Positions 42,975 to 52,795 of a DNA stretch of 64,000 nucleotides are shown here, one piece after another. The position numbers and the translations under genes are program-made. How positions within the stretch are numbered: the stretch's first letter is position 1; each line of letters starts with the position of its first letter. The notes under the pieces were generated by a model. That model ran no database searches. It was not told where the DNA came from and was given only the letters and a program-made list of their open reading frames with translations. This DNA comes from Streptomyces dysideae (GTDB lineage: Bacteria > Actinomycetota > Actinomycetes > Streptomycetales > Streptomycetaceae): the NCBI RefSeq assembly GCF_001514305.1, contig NZ_KQ949077.1, positions 293,721 to 357,720 of the forward strand, read 5' to 3'.

Positions 42975-43535
42975 TCAGCGCCGTTGCCGGGTGCGCCGCG
43001 ACACCACCGCCCGCAGCACCCGCCGCCCCTCCGTGGACACCTCCAGCGCCCGGCGCAGCCCGCCCGCGCCATGCCCGGCGAGCAGCTCAAGCACCGTGAT
43101 CTGGCGCCGCAGTTCGGCGGCGACGAGCGGCGACATGCCCTCCGTACGGCCCTCGCGGGGCGCGTCGACCGAGGACGCGCCGCGCGCGATGGGGTCGAGC
43201 ATCCGGTGGATCTGCAGCGCGGCGACGGAGCAGGCGTCGGCCCACAGCCGTATCTCGGCGGCGGACCGGTCGGCCGGGGCGGCGGCCAGCATCCGCCCGG
43301 CGAGCAGCGTCGCCTCGTCCGGGCCGGCACCCTCCGGTCCCGCGCCGTCGAGCTTGCCGCGGGCCTGCGCCAGCAGCTCGCCCCAGTCACCGCCGCCGTC
43401 GGCGAGGCTCGCCCACAGCGGCCGCAGGATCTCGTCGTCACCGCCCAGCAGGGGCACACACCGATCCAAACAAGCCAACCCGCTGGCGGCCAGTCCGCGT
43501 TCGTCGGCCTGAGCGATCAGTTCCACCAGGCTCAT
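42975..43535 (-). CDS. Conserved hypothetical protein
   Basis: 186 aa, all-helical: MSLVELIAQADERGLAASGL, LDRCVPLLGGDDEILRPLWA, LLAGRMLAAAPADRSAAEIR, LEVSTEGRRVLRAVVSRRTR. There is no membrane segment or catalytic motif. The ATG at 43535 follows GGGAGGCG, 6 nt away. It is 76 bp downstream of the next minus-strand gene and may share its transcript. The family was not recognised; it looks like a conserved Streptomyces protein. Confidence 0.75.
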   Translation of the reverse strand: MSLVELIAQADERGLAASGLACLDRCVPLLGGDDEILRPLWASLADGGGDWGELLAQARGKLDGAGPEGAGPDEATLLAGRMLAAAPADRSAAEIRLWADACSVAALQIHRMLDPIARGASSVDAPREGRTEGMSPLVAAELRRQITVLELLAGHGAGGLRRALEVSTEGRRVLRAVVSRRTRQRR

Positions 43536-43611
43536 CCACGCCTCCCACGCCAAGCGGTCTTCCCTTACGGAACCCGTACTTCCCCTTACTGCGTGCGACG
43601 GCCCGCGAGTG

Positions 43612-44115
43612 TCACAGGGGCACGACGCCGAGCCGGTCCAGCAGTCGGAAGAAGAGGTTTTCGGCCACTGGATCAGGATCCGCAGTGATTACGTCGAACA
43701 GCACGTCGGCGTTCACCTCGTGCCCGGCTTCCGCCGCCCAGGCGACGGCACGCTCGGCGGCGTCGCGGGGCTCCAGGAAGTAGTCCTCCAGGGTCAGCCC
43801 CTCCTGCCCGGCGCCGAGGTGTCCGGCCATGGCGGCCCGCGCCAGACAGGTCGTCCACGCCCCGCTCTCCGGTCCCGCCGCCTCCACCACGACACAGTCA
43901 CTGTCCATGACGTATCCGAAGAGCGCGGGCGCCCCGGTCTCCAGGGCCAGCGCGTTCATGCTCCCGACGTCCCCGTCACCGCTCGGGTACTCCCAGACCG
44001 GCCACCCGCCGGGCGCCCGGGCCCGCAGGGTCATGTCCCTCGCGCCCGACAGCGCCTCCAGCTCCGTCAGCGCCCGCTCCCCGCGGCCCACCACGAAGTA
44101 CCCCCAGTAGCCCAT
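43612..44115 (-). CDS. Conserved hypothetical protein
   Basis: 167 aa: MGYWGYFVVGRGERALTELE, GGWPVWEYPSGDGDVGSMNA, YVMDSDCVVVEAAGPESGAW, LEDYFLEPRDAAERAVAWAA, VNADVLFDVITADPDPVAEN. It has a mixed alpha/beta pattern, conserved Trp/Tyr, and no signal. The ATG at 44115 is preceded by GGGGGAA. It may be related to uncharacterised Streptomyces proteins that start MGYWG. Function unknown. Confidence 0.78.
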   Translation of the reverse strand: MGYWGYFVVGRGERALTELEALSGARDMTLRARAPGGWPVWEYPSGDGDVGSMNALALETGAPALFGYVMDSDCVVVEAAGPESGAWTTCLARAAMAGHLGAGQEGLTLEDYFLEPRDAAERAVAWAAEAGHEVNADVLFDVITADPDPVAENLFFRLLDRLGVVPL

Positions 44116-44204
44116 TCCGGTTCCCCCCGGCTGCTCGGTTCGGCTCCGGCCGAATACACCACAGTCGTACGACAGTTCGCAGCCGGATGGAACAATCCGG
44201 CGTT

Positions 44205-44888
44205 TCAGGCGGGCGCGGGGGCAGAGCCGGCCAGAGCCTTCTCGTGCTGCATCCGCGTCAGCCGCAGCACGACGACGATGGCGAACGCGGCGGCCACGAT
44301 GTCGATGACGTCCGAGAAAATCACCTGCTGCACGGCGTCGCGGATCTCCTCGGCGGTCTCGGCCTTGCGGTACGCGGTGAGCGCGGCCCGCCCGGAGACC
44401 AGCGAGATGACCCAGAACGTCCACCACGTGTTGACCAGCCCCTGCGGCCGGGGCGCATCCCAAGGACTGCTGGCGTCCCAGATGTCCAGGGTGATCCGGC
44501 GCGGGAACCAGAGGTTCACGATCGGAGTGAACCAGCCGCCGATCGCCCAGCCACGCTTCTTGCTGTGCCCGTGGGGGTTGAACACCTCGGCGTTGACCCG
44601 CACCCGGTGGAACCAGCACAGGAAGAGGACGGCGCTCGTGAGCAGCGCGACCGTCTGGACGACGCCGGCCGCGGAATAGAGCAGGTCCGCGCGCTCGGCC
44701 CGCTCGTCGAAGACGGCACCGCTCGCCAGGTCGCCCGCCACGTCGTACATGACGACGTCCGCCCAGACCGCGAACAGGTCGGTGGCGATGACCAGTGCGA
44801 GCCCGCTGACGGCGGCCCACCCGAGCCCGATCGGCGACCGCAGCCAGGCGGCCGGTGCGATGAAGTGGTCATGATGATTGTCGATCAT
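44205..44888 (-). CDS. DUF4328 membrane protein
   Basis: 227 aa with about six hydrophobic segments. The DUF4328 hallmarks are WFHRVRVNAEVF, KKRGWAIGGWFTPIVNLWFP, the basic RRITLDIW and VNTWWTFWVISLVSGR. These match other Streptomyces DUF4328 proteins of unknown role. The ATG at 44888 follows GGGGGGA. It precedes the smaller hypothetical genes on the same strand and follows the hexosaminidase gene, from which 116 bp separates it. Confidence 0.88.
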   Translation of the reverse strand: MIDNHHDHFIAPAAWLRSPIGLGWAAVSGLALVIATDLFAVWADVVMYDVAGDLASGAVFDERAERADLLYSAAGVVQTVALLTSAVLFLCWFHRVRVNAEVFNPHGHSKKRGWAIGGWFTPIVNLWFPRRITLDIWDASSPWDAPRPQGLVNTWWTFWVISLVSGRAALTAYRKAETAEEIRDAVQQVIFSDVIDIVAAAFAIVVVLRLTRMQHEKALAGSAPAPA

Positions 44889-45004
44889 GGCGAGGCGTCC
44901 CCCCGAGTCCTGAACATGGAGCGCCGCGCCCGGCTCTCCCCAGAACCTCACGCACGGCATGCGGAACATACGGTTCACCAGCGCCGTACGTCCACTCCTC
45001 ACCG

Positions 45005-46663
45005 TCAGCCCAGCCGGTCGGCCATCGCCTTGAAGTCCGTCCAGGACAGCGCGGGCCGGTCCGCGTCCCACAGCTTCTGGACCAGCGCACGCAACGGCAT
45101 CCGGATCCCCGCCGCGACCTGCGCCTGCGTCTGCGCGTTCGCGAGATCGCACCACACGGCGAAGGACCCGCCGAGAATCTGGCCGTCGTACTTCGTCGGC
45201 ACCGCCTGTGTGCCCCGCAGCACCCGCGGCGTCCACTGCTCGTAGATCCGCTGCCCCGTCGGATAGACGAAGGTCTGCGGCTGCCCGAGCACGTAGTAGA
45301 GGAACTCGTCGTTGTAGTTGACCAGCTTCCGCCCCGCACTCAGATACTCGACCGGCTGCCGCGCCCCGATCTCCTTGCCGGTCCAGTACGCGACCTGGAT
45401 CGCCTCGTCCGCTTGCACGGACCCGCCCCGGAAGAACCCGTCGTTCCACGCCCGTACGGTCCGGTCATGGGCCCGCACCGTGTCGGCTCGGTCGTTGAGC
45501 CACCCGGTGGCGAGGTCGGCGACGGTCGCCCCGGAGCCGTACGCCTCCCCGGCCGCACGCGCGAGCTGCGGATAGGAGGCCTCGGGGTTGGCGACGACCA
45601 GCGCCTGGTACTCGTCACCGCCGAGATGCCACTGCCCGGGAAACAGCCCGGCGTACTCGTTCAGCAGATCGTCGACGATGGCGGCGGACTCGTCCTTGGA
45701 GATGTCGATCGCACCGCGGGTGGCCACACCCGACGCGTTGCGCAGTTGCAGATCGGGATGCGCGGCGATGACCGCCCCCAGATGCCCCGGCGAGTCGATC
45801 TCGGGCACCACGGTGATGTGCCGACCGGCGGCCAGCTCGACGATCTTCTCGACCTGCGCCTTGGTCAGATGCTGCTGCGACACCACCTCGGGATGGGAGT
45901 CGGACTCGATCCGGAACCCCTGGTCGTCGGAGAAGTGCAGCCCCAGCTGGTTGAACTTCAGGTCGCCCAGCTCCCGGACCCGGTCCTCGATCCAGTCGGC
46001 GGTGAAGTGCTTGCGCGCGATGTCCAGCATGAACCCGCGCACCGGCTTGCCGGGATCATCCCGCACGACACCCTCCGGGGCGGTGCGGCCGCCGTGCACC
46101 TCCTGCTTGAGCGTGCGGGTGCCATAGAAGACGCCGGCGTCCCCCGGACCGCTGATGTGCACCCGCCCATCGCGCACGGTCATGGTGTACGACTCCGGAT
46201 CCGCGCCCTCGTCCTCGCTCAGGGCCAGCCGCACGTCCCCGGCCCGCACGTCGTCCTTCTCCCCGCCGTACGCCAGCCCCAGCTCACCGGCGATGAGCCG
46301 CCCCTCGTCGGCGAGCTCCGCGTCACTGACGACCACCCGCTCACCACGGGCCGGACGCCAGCCGGGACCACGGGCAGGGGAATGGGAACGCACCGCGGGA
46401 ATGGTCCGCGGCGTCTCGGACAGCGGGTAGGAACGGGTCGGGCTGGGACTCGGTGTCTTCCGCGGCGCGGAGGCGGTAGCGGACTCGGAGGTACTGCCGG
46501 ACGGCTGCCGCTGCGCCGACCCCGCGGGCCCGGCGCCGTCACCCGTGGCCCACAGCCCGAGGCCCACCCCGGCCGCGACCATCACGACAACCGCCGCGAC
46601 GATCAGCACCCACGTCCGCTGCAGCGCGCTCTTCGCCGGCACCCGGCGCCCGTGTCGGCTCAC
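45005..46663 (-). CDS. GH20 beta-N-acetylhexosaminidase, membrane-anchored
   Basis: 552 aa. One N-terminal transmembrane helix (TWVLIVAAVVVMVAAGVGLGL, ~18-38) anchors it outside, followed by a Ser/Thr/Pro linker, the GH20b domain (ERVVVSDAELADEGRLIAGE) and the GH20 barrel: VRGFMLDIARKHFTADWIED, QLGLHFSDDQGFRIES, ITVVPEIDSPGHLGA and the catalytic pair Asp350-Glu351 in WHLGGDEYQ. It removes terminal GlcNAc or GalNAc residues, for example from chitin oligomers or peptidoglycan pieces. The GTG at 46663 is preferred over a longer frame with no bias. It is divergent from the OHCU decarboxylase gene. Confidence 0.92.
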   Translation of the reverse strand: MSRHGRRVPAKSALQRTWVLIVAAVVVMVAAGVGLGLWATGDGAGPAGSAQRQPSGSTSESATASAPRKTPSPSPTRSYPLSETPRTIPAVRSHSPARGPGWRPARGERVVVSDAELADEGRLIAGELGLAYGGEKDDVRAGDVRLALSEDEGADPESYTMTVRDGRVHISGPGDAGVFYGTRTLKQEVHGGRTAPEGVVRDDPGKPVRGFMLDIARKHFTADWIEDRVRELGDLKFNQLGLHFSDDQGFRIESDSHPEVVSQQHLTKAQVEKIVELAAGRHITVVPEIDSPGHLGAVIAAHPDLQLRNASGVATRGAIDISKDESAAIVDDLLNEYAGLFPGQWHLGGDEYQALVVANPEASYPQLARAAGEAYGSGATVADLATGWLNDRADTVRAHDRTVRAWNDGFFRGGSVQADEAIQVAYWTGKEIGARQPVEYLSAGRKLVNYNDEFLYYVLGQPQTFVYPTGQRIYEQWTPRVLRGTQAVPTKYDGQILGGSFAVWCDLANAQTQAQVAAGIRMPLRALVQKLWDADRPALSWTDFKAMADRLG

Positions 46664-46839
46664 GCCGCCGACCCAGGTCCTGGGGCCACCCGACCCGGCG
46701 CAGACGCCACCCGGAAGCGTCCACCACACATCCTGAAACTCTCCCGTTCGGATGAAATTCGGGCATCGGTCCGACGCACCACGCCCACTCTCGATAGCGT
46801 GACGCCACACCTCCCACAGCTTCCCCTGTCGAAACCCAC

Positions 46840-47415
46840 GTGACGCCCACACACCTTCCTGGCCGAGTCGCCATACCGTCGCTGCCCGAGCAGACCCTCA
46901 CACCACCGTCTCCGAACGCACTGGAGACGTTCAACTCCACCACCCCCGAAGAGGCCCAGCACCTTCTCCTCGCCTGCCTCCGCAGCCTCCGCTGGGCCCG
47001 CCGAGTCGCCGACCACCGCCCCTACCCCACCATGGACGCCCTCCTGGCCGCGTCCGACGAGGCGGCATACGACCTGCCGCCGGGGGACCTGACGGAGGCC
47101 CTGGCAGGAGAGACGACGGCTGTACTGCCGGCGGGCACATACTCCGCGGCACACATGGCACTGGACGCCGCGAATGCCGCATACGAGGCCAAGTTCGGAC
47201 ACGTATTCGTCATCTGCCTGGACGATTCACCCACGGAAGAGGCCCTGGACCACATCCTCGAAGGCATCCGGTCACGATTGACAAACGATCCGGAGGAGGA
47301 ACGGGTAGTGGCGGCAGAAGAGCTCCGGCGCCTTGCAAGGGGACGGCTGGGTGAGTTGCTTGGGGGCGCGGGGAACGGCGCGACCAGCCACAACGGCACC
47401 GCACCCGGCACATAA
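46840..47415 (+). CDS. OHCU decarboxylase (ureide pathway)
   Basis: 191 aa. The 2-oxo-4-hydroxy-4-carboxy-5-ureidoimidazoline decarboxylase family is recognised by FNSTTPEEAQHLLLACLRSL, WARRVADHRPYPTMDALLAA with the catalytic-type His, YEAKFGHVFVICLDD and RLTNDPEEERVVAAEELRRL. It converts OHCU to allantoin in urate breakdown. The N-terminal ~25 residues are extra. The GTG at 46840 is used. No other urate genes are in the window; the downstream gap of 190 bp precedes sdhC. Confidence 0.88.
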   Translation: MTPTHLPGRVAIPSLPEQTLTPPSPNALETFNSTTPEEAQHLLLACLRSLRWARRVADHRPYPTMDALLAASDEAAYDLPPGDLTEALAGETTAVLPAGTYSAAHMALDAANAAYEAKFGHVFVICLDDSPTEEALDHILEGIRSRLTNDPEEERVVAAEELRRLARGRLGELLGGAGNGATSHNGTAPGT

Positions 47416-47606
47416 CAGGACACCCCACCCAGTAGCCGCCCGACCTACACCCATACGCGTGCCACTTTGATCACACCGACAGGCCCGGCGTAAGCCAAAC
47501 CGCGCCGCATCGATAACATGCTGGGGGCCGGTGGACCGTACCCGGCCGGGCCCGACCGACAGCACAAGCCGGCGCGGCCCCAATCCCCGCTCCCGGAGGG
47601 ACTTCC

Positions 47607-47987
47607 GTGCCGGCTGGAACGCTGTACCGCGGCCGGGAAGGAATGTGGTCCTGGGTGGCTCATCGAGTCACCGGCGTCCTCATCTTCTTCTTCCTGTTCG
47701 TTCACGTGCTGGACACCGCACTCGTCCGCGTCTCCCCCGAGGCCTACGACAAGGTCGTGGCCACGTACAAGACGCCGATCGTCGCGCTGCTGGAGTACGG
47801 CCTCGTCGCCGCCATCCTCTTCCACGCGCTCAATGGCCTCCGCGTCATCGCCGTCGACTTCTGGTCGAAGGGCGCGCGCTACCAGAAGCAGATGCTCTGG
47901 TCCGTCGTCGGCCTGTGGGTCGTGTTGATGCTCGGGGCGGTCTACCCCGTCCTCGGCCACGCCGCTCGTGAACTGTTCGGGAGCTGA
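47607..47987 (+). CDS. sdhC: Succinate dehydrogenase cytochrome b556 subunit
   Basis: 126 aa with three transmembrane helices. MPAGTLYRGREGMWSWVAHR is the family start; haem-ligand candidates are His in LFFFLFVHVLD-like FFLFVHVLD and in LFHALNGLRV. It anchors SdhAB at the membrane and takes part in menaquinone reduction. GGAGGGA lies 8-9 nt upstream of the GTG at 47607. First gene of sdhCDAB, 8 bp before sdhD. Confidence 0.95.
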   Translation: MPAGTLYRGREGMWSWVAHRVTGVLIFFFLFVHVLDTALVRVSPEAYDKVVATYKTPIVALLEYGLVAAILFHALNGLRVIAVDFWSKGARYQKQMLWSVVGLWVVLMLGAVYPVLGHAARELFGS

Positions 47988-47995
47988 CGCCCAGC

Positions 47996-48490
47996 ATGTC
48001 AAACAACACAGTCACCACTGAGAAGACCGCGTCCGGGATCGGCCCCGTCGAGGGCGAGTCCCTCTACGACGTCGACAACCCGGCCCCCCTCATCGAGGCC
48101 CCGCGCAAGCGCACCAAGAAGACCCCGAAGTCCACGCGGGGCAACTTCGAGATGTACGGCTGGCTGTTCATGCGGCTGTCCGGCATCGTGCTGGTCGTCC
48201 TGGTCATCGGCCACCTGCTGATCCAGCTCGTCCTCGACGGCGGCGTCTCGAAGATCGGCTTCGCCTTCGTGGCCGGCCGCTGGGCGTCCCCGTTCTGGCA
48301 GGTCTGGGACCTGCTGATGCTGTGGCTCGCCATGCTGCACGGCGCCAACGGCCTGCGCACGGTCATCAACGACTACGCGGAGCGCGCGAACACCCGGCTG
48401 TGGCTCAAGGGCCTGCTCTACACCGCCACGGTGTTCACCATCCTGCTGGGCACGCTGGTGATCTTCACCTTCGACCCGAACATCCGCTAG
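47996..48490 (+). CDS. sdhD: Succinate dehydrogenase hydrophobic membrane anchor subunit
   Basis: 164 aa. A charged N-terminus of ~55 residues precedes three transmembrane helices (FMRLSGIVLVVLVIGHLLI, VWDLLMLWLAMLHGANGLR, ATVFTILLGTLVIF). His in VIGHLL and MLHGANGLRTVIND are the likely haem ligands. It forms the membrane part of complex II together with SdhC. Same operon, 23 bp before sdhA. Confidence 0.95.
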   Translation: MSNNTVTTEKTASGIGPVEGESLYDVDNPAPLIEAPRKRTKKTPKSTRGNFEMYGWLFMRLSGIVLVVLVIGHLLIQLVLDGGVSKIGFAFVAGRWASPFWQVWDLLMLWLAMLHGANGLRTVINDYAERANTRLWLKGLLYTATVFTILLGTLVIFTFDPNIR

Positions 48491-48513
48491 GCACGGGGCT
48501 GAGGTAACCACCC

Positions 48514-50268
48514 ATGAAGATCCACAAGTACGACACCGTCATCGTCGGCGCGGGCGGCGCCGGCATGCGCGCGGCCATCGAGTCGACGAAGCGCAGCCGC
48601 ACCGCCGTGCTCACCAAGCTCTACCCCACCCGCTCCCACACGGGCGCCGCGCAGGGCGGCATGGCCGCCGCGCTGGCCAACGTGGAGGAGGACAACTGGG
48701 AGTGGCACACCTTCGACACGGTCAAGGGCGGTGACTACCTGGTCGACCAGGACGCCGCCGAGATCCTGGCGAAGGAGGCCATCGACTCGGTCCTCGACCT
48801 GGAGAAGATGGGCCTGCCGTTCAACCGGACGCCGGACGGCACCATCGACCAGCGCCGCTTCGGCGGTCACAGCCGCAACCACGGTGAGGCCCCGGTCCGC
48901 CGGTCCTGCTACGCGGCCGACCGCACCGGCCACATGATCCTCCAGACGCTGTACCAGAACTGCGTCAAGGAGGGCGTGGAGTTCTTCAACGAGTTCTACG
49001 TCCTGGACCAGCTGATCACCGAGGTCGACGGCGTGAAGCGGTCGGCGGGCGTGGTCGCGTACGAACTCGCCACCGGCGAGATCCACGTCTTCCAGGCGAA
49101 GGCCGTGATCTACGCGTCCGGCGGCTGCGGCAAGTTCTTCAAGGTGACGTCGAACGCGCACACGCTGACCGGTGACGGCCAGGCGGCCGTGTACCGCCGG
49201 GGTCTGCCGCTGGAGGACATGGAGTTCTTCCAGTTCCACCCGACCGGCATCTGGCGCATGGGCATCCTGCTGACGGAGGGCGCCCGTGGTGAGGGCGGCA
49301 TCCTCCGCAACAAGGACGGCGAGCGCTTCATGGAGAAGTACGCGCCGGTCATGAAGGACCTCGCGTCCCGTGACGTCGTCTCCCGCTCCATCTACACGGA
49401 GATCCGGGAAGGCCGCGGCTGCGGCCCCGAGGGCGACCACGTCTACCTCGACCTCACCCACCTCCCGCCGGAGCAGCTGGACGCCAAGCTGCCCGACATC
49501 ACGGAGTTCGCCCGCACCTACCTGGGCATCGAGCCGTACACGGACCCGATCCCGATCCAGCCCACCGCGCACTACGCGATGGGCGGCATCCCGACGAACG
49601 TCGAGGGTGAGGTGCTCGCCGACAACACGACGGTCGTCCCGGGCCTGTACGCGGCCGGCGAGGTGGCCTGCGTGTCGGTGCACGGAGCCAACCGCCTCGG
49701 CACGAACTCCCTCCTGGACATCAACGTGTTCGGCCGTCGGGCGGGCATCGCGGCGGCGGAGTACTCCCAGGGCGCGGACTTCGTGGAGCTGCCGGAGAAC
49801 CCGGCGGAGCTGGTGGTCTCCCAGGTGGAGCAGCTGCGCAGCTCCACGGGCACGGAGCGGGTGGCGGTCCTGCGCCGTGAGCTGCAGGAGACCATGGACG
49901 CGAACGTCATGGTGTTCCGTACCGAGCAGACGATCAAGACGGCGGTCGAGAAGCTCGCCGAGCTGCGCGAGCGCTACAAGAACGTCTCGATCCAGGACAA
50001 GGGCAAGCGGTTCAACACCGACCTCCTCGAGGCCATCGAGCTGGGCAACCTGCTCGACCTGGCCGAGGTCATGGCGGTCTCCGCGCTGGCCCGCAAGGAG
50101 TCCCGCGGCGGTCACTACCGCGAGGACTACCCGAACCGCGACGACGTCAACTTCATGCGCCACACCATGGCGTACCGCGAGGTCGGCGACGACGGCACCG
50201 AGTCCATCCGTCTCGACTACAAGCCGGTCGTCCAGACCCGCTACCAGCCGATGGAGCGTAAGTACTGA
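48514..50268 (+). CDS. sdhA: Succinate dehydrogenase flavoprotein subunit
   Basis: 584 aa. FAD-binding [16 protein letters not shown] at the start; [15 protein letters not shown] contains the His that binds FAD covalently in this family; FVQFHPTG-like [10 protein letters not shown] and the catalytic Arg region [25 protein letters not shown] near residue 390. It oxidises succinate to fumarate in the TCA cycle on the inner face of the membrane. The stop overlaps the sdhB ATG by one base (TGATG). Confidence 0.97.
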   Translation: MKIHKYDTVIVGAGGAGMRAAIESTKRSRTAVLTKLYPTRSHTGAAQGGMAAALANVEEDNWEWHTFDTVKGGDYLVDQDAAEILAKEAIDSVLDLEKMGLPFNRTPDGTIDQRRFGGHSRNHGEAPVRRSCYAADRTGHMILQTLYQNCVKEGVEFFNEFYVLDQLITEVDGVKRSAGVVAYELATGEIHVFQAKAVIYASGGCGKFFKVTSNAHTLTGDGQAAVYRRGLPLEDMEFFQFHPTGIWRMGILLTEGARGEGGILRNKDGERFMEKYAPVMKDLASRDVVSRSIYTEIREGRGCGPEGDHVYLDLTHLPPEQLDAKLPDITEFARTYLGIEPYTDPIPIQPTAHYAMGGIPTNVEGEVLADNTTVVPGLYAAGEVACVSVHGANRLGTNSLLDINVFGRRAGIAAAEYSQGADFVELPENPAELVVSQVEQLRSSTGTERVAVLRRELQETMDANVMVFRTEQTIKTAVEKLAELRERYKNVSIQDKGKRFNTDLLEAIELGNLLDLAEVMAVSALARKESRGGHYREDYPNRDDVNFMRHTMAYREVGDDGTESIRLDYKPVVQTRYQPMERKY

Positions 50269-51047
50269 TGGCAACCCCGACCCTGGACAAGGCGGACGCG
50301 GCCGGCACGCCCGAGCCCGGTTTCGCCGACTCCCCGTACATCACCGCGACCTTCCGGATCCGGCGCTTCAACTCCGAGGTCTCGGCGGAAGCGACCTGGG
50401 AAGACTTCCAGCTGGAGATCGACCCGAAGGAACGCGTCCTCGACGCCCTGCACAAGATCAAGTGGGACCAGGACGGCACGCTGACGTTCCGCCGCTCCTG
50501 TGCGCACGGCATCTGCGGCTCGGACGCGATGCGGATCAACGGCAGGAACCGCCTCGCGTGCAAGACGCTGATCAAGGACATCAACCCCGAGAAGCCGATC
50601 ACGGTGGAGCCCATAAAGGGCCTCACGGTCCTGAAGGACCTGGTCGTCGACATGGAGCCGTTCTTCCAGGCGTTCCGGGACGTCATGCCCTTCCTCATCA
50701 CGAAGGACACGAACGAGCCCACGCGCGAGCGTCTGCAGACCGCCGAGGACCGTGAGCGCTTCGACGACACGACGAAGTGCATCCTCTGCGCCGCCTGCAC
50801 CTCCTCGTGCCCGGTCTTCTGGAACGACGGCCAGTACTTCGGCCCGGCCGCCATCGTCAACGCGCACCGCTTCATCTTCGACAGCCGCGACGAGGCCGCC
50901 GAACAGCGCCTGGAGATCCTCAACGACCGCGACGGCGTCTGGCGCTGCCGCACGACCTTCAACTGCACGGACGCGTGCCCGCGCGGCATCGAGGTCACAA
51001 AGGCAATCGCCGAAGTCAAGAAGGCCCTGATCACGCGCCGCTTCTGA
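50268..51047 (+). CDS. sdhB: Succinate dehydrogenase iron-sulfur subunit
   Basis: 259 aa. The [2Fe-2S] site is SCAHGICGSDAM with RLAC; the [4Fe-4S] and [3Fe-4S] sites are CILCAACTSSCP and CTDACPRGIEVT. It passes electrons from FAD to quinone. The last gene of the operon; a strong hairpin follows 30 bp later. Confidence 0.97.
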   Translation: MATPTLDKADAAGTPEPGFADSPYITATFRIRRFNSEVSAEATWEDFQLEIDPKERVLDALHKIKWDQDGTLTFRRSCAHGICGSDAMRINGRNRLACKTLIKDINPEKPITVEPIKGLTVLKDLVVDMEPFFQAFRDVMPFLITKDTNEPTRERLQTAEDRERFDDTTKCILCAACTSSCPVFWNDGQYFGPAAIVNAHRFIFDSRDEAAEQRLEILNDRDGVWRCRTTFNCTDACPRGIEVTKAIAEVKKALITRRF

Positions 51048-51077
51048 CGCCGCTGACGGTTCCTTCGATACGGCGGT

Positions 51078-51118
51078 GAGGGCCCCGTTTCCCGGGTTGG
51101 TACCGGGGCGGGGCCCTC
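51078..51118 (+). terminator. sdhCDAB terminator
   Basis: GAGGGCCCCG (51078-51087) pairs with CGGGGCCCTC (51109-51118); inside the loop CCCGG/CCGGG can pair further. It lies 30 bp after the sdhB stop. Confidence 0.85.
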
Positions 51119-51233
51119 CGTCGTTCACCTGCACCGGGCATCGACTACGCGATCAGGACACCGAAGGCGTCTTCACCGGCCAACTCCTATGTGGGCACTG
51201 TGACTTGAGTGACCCCAGTTGCAAACTGACCCC

Positions 51234-52019
51234 ATGGCACTCGCACCCCTGAGGAAAGCCGCCGCCGCGCTCTGCGCCACAGCGGCGGTACTGATCGCGA
51301 TACCCCCCACTGCCTCCGCGGCCCCTTCCCCCTACGGAACGCTGGCCCGGGAGAGCTTCGACCGTCTCCCTCTCGGCCCCGTCGCCTCCGGCCACGGCTG
51401 GACCACCGACGCGTCCAACGGCACACTCACCGTCGCCCCCAGCTCCGCCGGCCACGGTCGCGAACTCCGTATCCGTACCGAGGGCAACGGCCGGGCCTTC
51501 CTCGTCTTCGACCAGCTGACGCCGCCCGGCAACAGCTACTGGGCGCGGATGCGGCTGCGCGTCGCCGAGTTCCCGACCGCCCCCGACTGGGCGCACTGGA
51601 CCATCGCGGAGGCGTCGGGGTCGGACGCGGCGACCCTGGTGCGTCCGCTGGGCGGCCAGTACGCCCCCACCGACAAGGGCAACTTCTGGGGCGTCGGCTC
51701 CGACCTCGGCTCCACGGGCGACTGGACCGCCTGGAAGACCTCCGCGCCGGCCGCCGCCGGGAAGTGGCAGTGCGTCGAGTTCCATCTGGACGCCACCGAC
51801 AACCGCGTCACCGTGTACCTGGACGGCGAGGAGCAGTCCGGCCTCACCGTCTCCACGAAGAACCACGGCGGCACCGCGGACGACTTCGTCTTCCCGACCT
51901 TCGACAAGCTGAAGCTGGGCTGGCAGCTGTACCAGGCCGACCCGGCCCCGTCGTCGTACGACGTACGCCTGGATGACATCGCCGTGAGTACGAGGAGGGT
52001 GGGCGGCTGCGAGGGCTGA
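51234..52019 (+). CDS. Secreted concanavalin-fold protein, Cip1-like
   Basis: 261 aa. Signal peptide LRKAAAALCATAAVLIAIPP followed by TASAAP. The mature part is a beta-sandwich: ESFDRLPLGPVASGHGWTTD, RELRIRTEGNGRAFLVFDQL, YWARMRLRVAEFPTAPDWAH, VTVYLDGEEQSGLTV and SYDVRLDDIAVS. This resembles the Cip1-type/polysaccharide-lyase-like lectin fold of secreted Streptomyces proteins; the exact family is uncertain. No ribosome binding site is clear at the ATG at 51234. It may bind or cut a polysaccharide. Confidence 0.75.
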   Translation: MALAPLRKAAAALCATAAVLIAIPPTASAAPSPYGTLARESFDRLPLGPVASGHGWTTDASNGTLTVAPSSAGHGRELRIRTEGNGRAFLVFDQLTPPGNSYWARMRLRVAEFPTAPDWAHWTIAEASGSDAATLVRPLGGQYAPTDKGNFWGVGSDLGSTGDWTAWKTSAPAAAGKWQCVEFHLDATDNRVTVYLDGEEQSGLTVSTKNHGGTADDFVFPTFDKLKLGWQLYQADPAPSSYDVRLDDIAVSTRRVGGCEG

Positions 52020-52037
52020 CCCCACGGCCGCCGCGGG

Positions 52038-52190
52038 CTACAGCCGGCTGAGGATCGTCGGGTCCGTGATCTTCGTGTCCTCGGCCAGCATCATCGCCTT
52101 GCTCAGGATCACCGCGAGCATGCGGTCACCCTCGTAGGGCAGGTACCCGGCCTGCGGGGCGGCGGGGCCCGGCAGGTCGCGAGAGACGGT
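52038..52190 (-). pseudogene. Short 3' gene remnant
   Basis: The minus strand has strong coding bias over PGPAAPQAGYLPYEGDRMLA then VILSKAMMLAEDTKITDPTI and LSRL, ending at TAG 52038-52040. No start with a ribosome binding site precedes it, and bias is lost above ~52190 in a purine-rich stretch with a G8 run. It looks like the last ~48 codons of a cytoplasmic protein, or a small orphan gene beginning at an internal ATG. The family is not recognised. Confidence 0.4.
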
Positions 52191-52222
52191 TGGGAGGAAG
52201 GGTGACGGGGGGGGCGGCCGCC

Positions 52223-52663
52223 TCACTTCGCGGGACGCCTGCTCCACTCCCGGGCCCCGGCCCTGCGCATCAGGCCCACCGCCGACTCCGCGTCGCCGGT
52301 CATCAGCGGATGCACCAGTTCGACGTACCGGAGCTGGCCCGTCAGGGACTTCTTCATCCGCTTCACGCTGCGGGCGCTGAACGACACGCCGCCCCGTTTC
52401 CCGACGGCGCCCGCGGCGACGGCGAGCTTCTCGACGCCGATCTTGTACAGGGTGGATTCCGTCTCGCGGCAGGCGTGGATCTCCACGTAACCGTCCCACA
52501 GGCCCAGGACGACCTCGTACTTCACGCCGGTGCCGGTGTACGTCGCGACGGCGAGCGGAAGCCCCGACTCCCGTTCGCCGGGCCCTTCCAGCCCCAGACC
52601 GTCCGCGACCTCGGCAAAAGCCGCCCGCACCTCTTCGAAGAAGACCTTCGCCCCCGGAACCAT
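52223..52663 (-). CDS. Conserved hypothetical protein
   Basis: 146 aa: FFEEVRAAFAEVADGLGLEG, LAVATYTGTGVKYEVVLGLW, DGYVEIHACRETESTLYKIG, VSFSARSVKRMKKSLTGQLR. Alternating beta strands and a helical end; no signal or metal motif. The ATG at 52663 is preceded by GGGGGC, a moderate ribosome binding site. It is divergent from the VOC protein gene. The family was not recognised. Confidence 0.7.
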   Translation of the reverse strand: MVPGAKVFFEEVRAAFAEVADGLGLEGPGERESGLPLAVATYTGTGVKYEVVLGLWDGYVEIHACRETESTLYKIGVEKLAVAAGAVGKRGGVSFSARSVKRMKKSLTGQLRYVELVHPLMTGDAESAVGLMRRAGAREWSRRPAK

Positions 52664-52795
52664 CCACGCCCCCTGCGCTGCCGCAGCCCTGAAGGCGAAT
52701 CAGCGTACCGGCGGAAGCGGCGCCGCCTCGGCCCAATGAGTGACCTCGCGGTCCGGCCGCCCGGCAACCGGCACCCCCGCACCTAATCTGATGGC

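Noticed and set aside
52208..52215. G8 run as a phase-variable tract
   Set aside because: It lies outside any supported coding frame, between a gene remnant and a hypothetical gene, so slippage would have no visible consequence.
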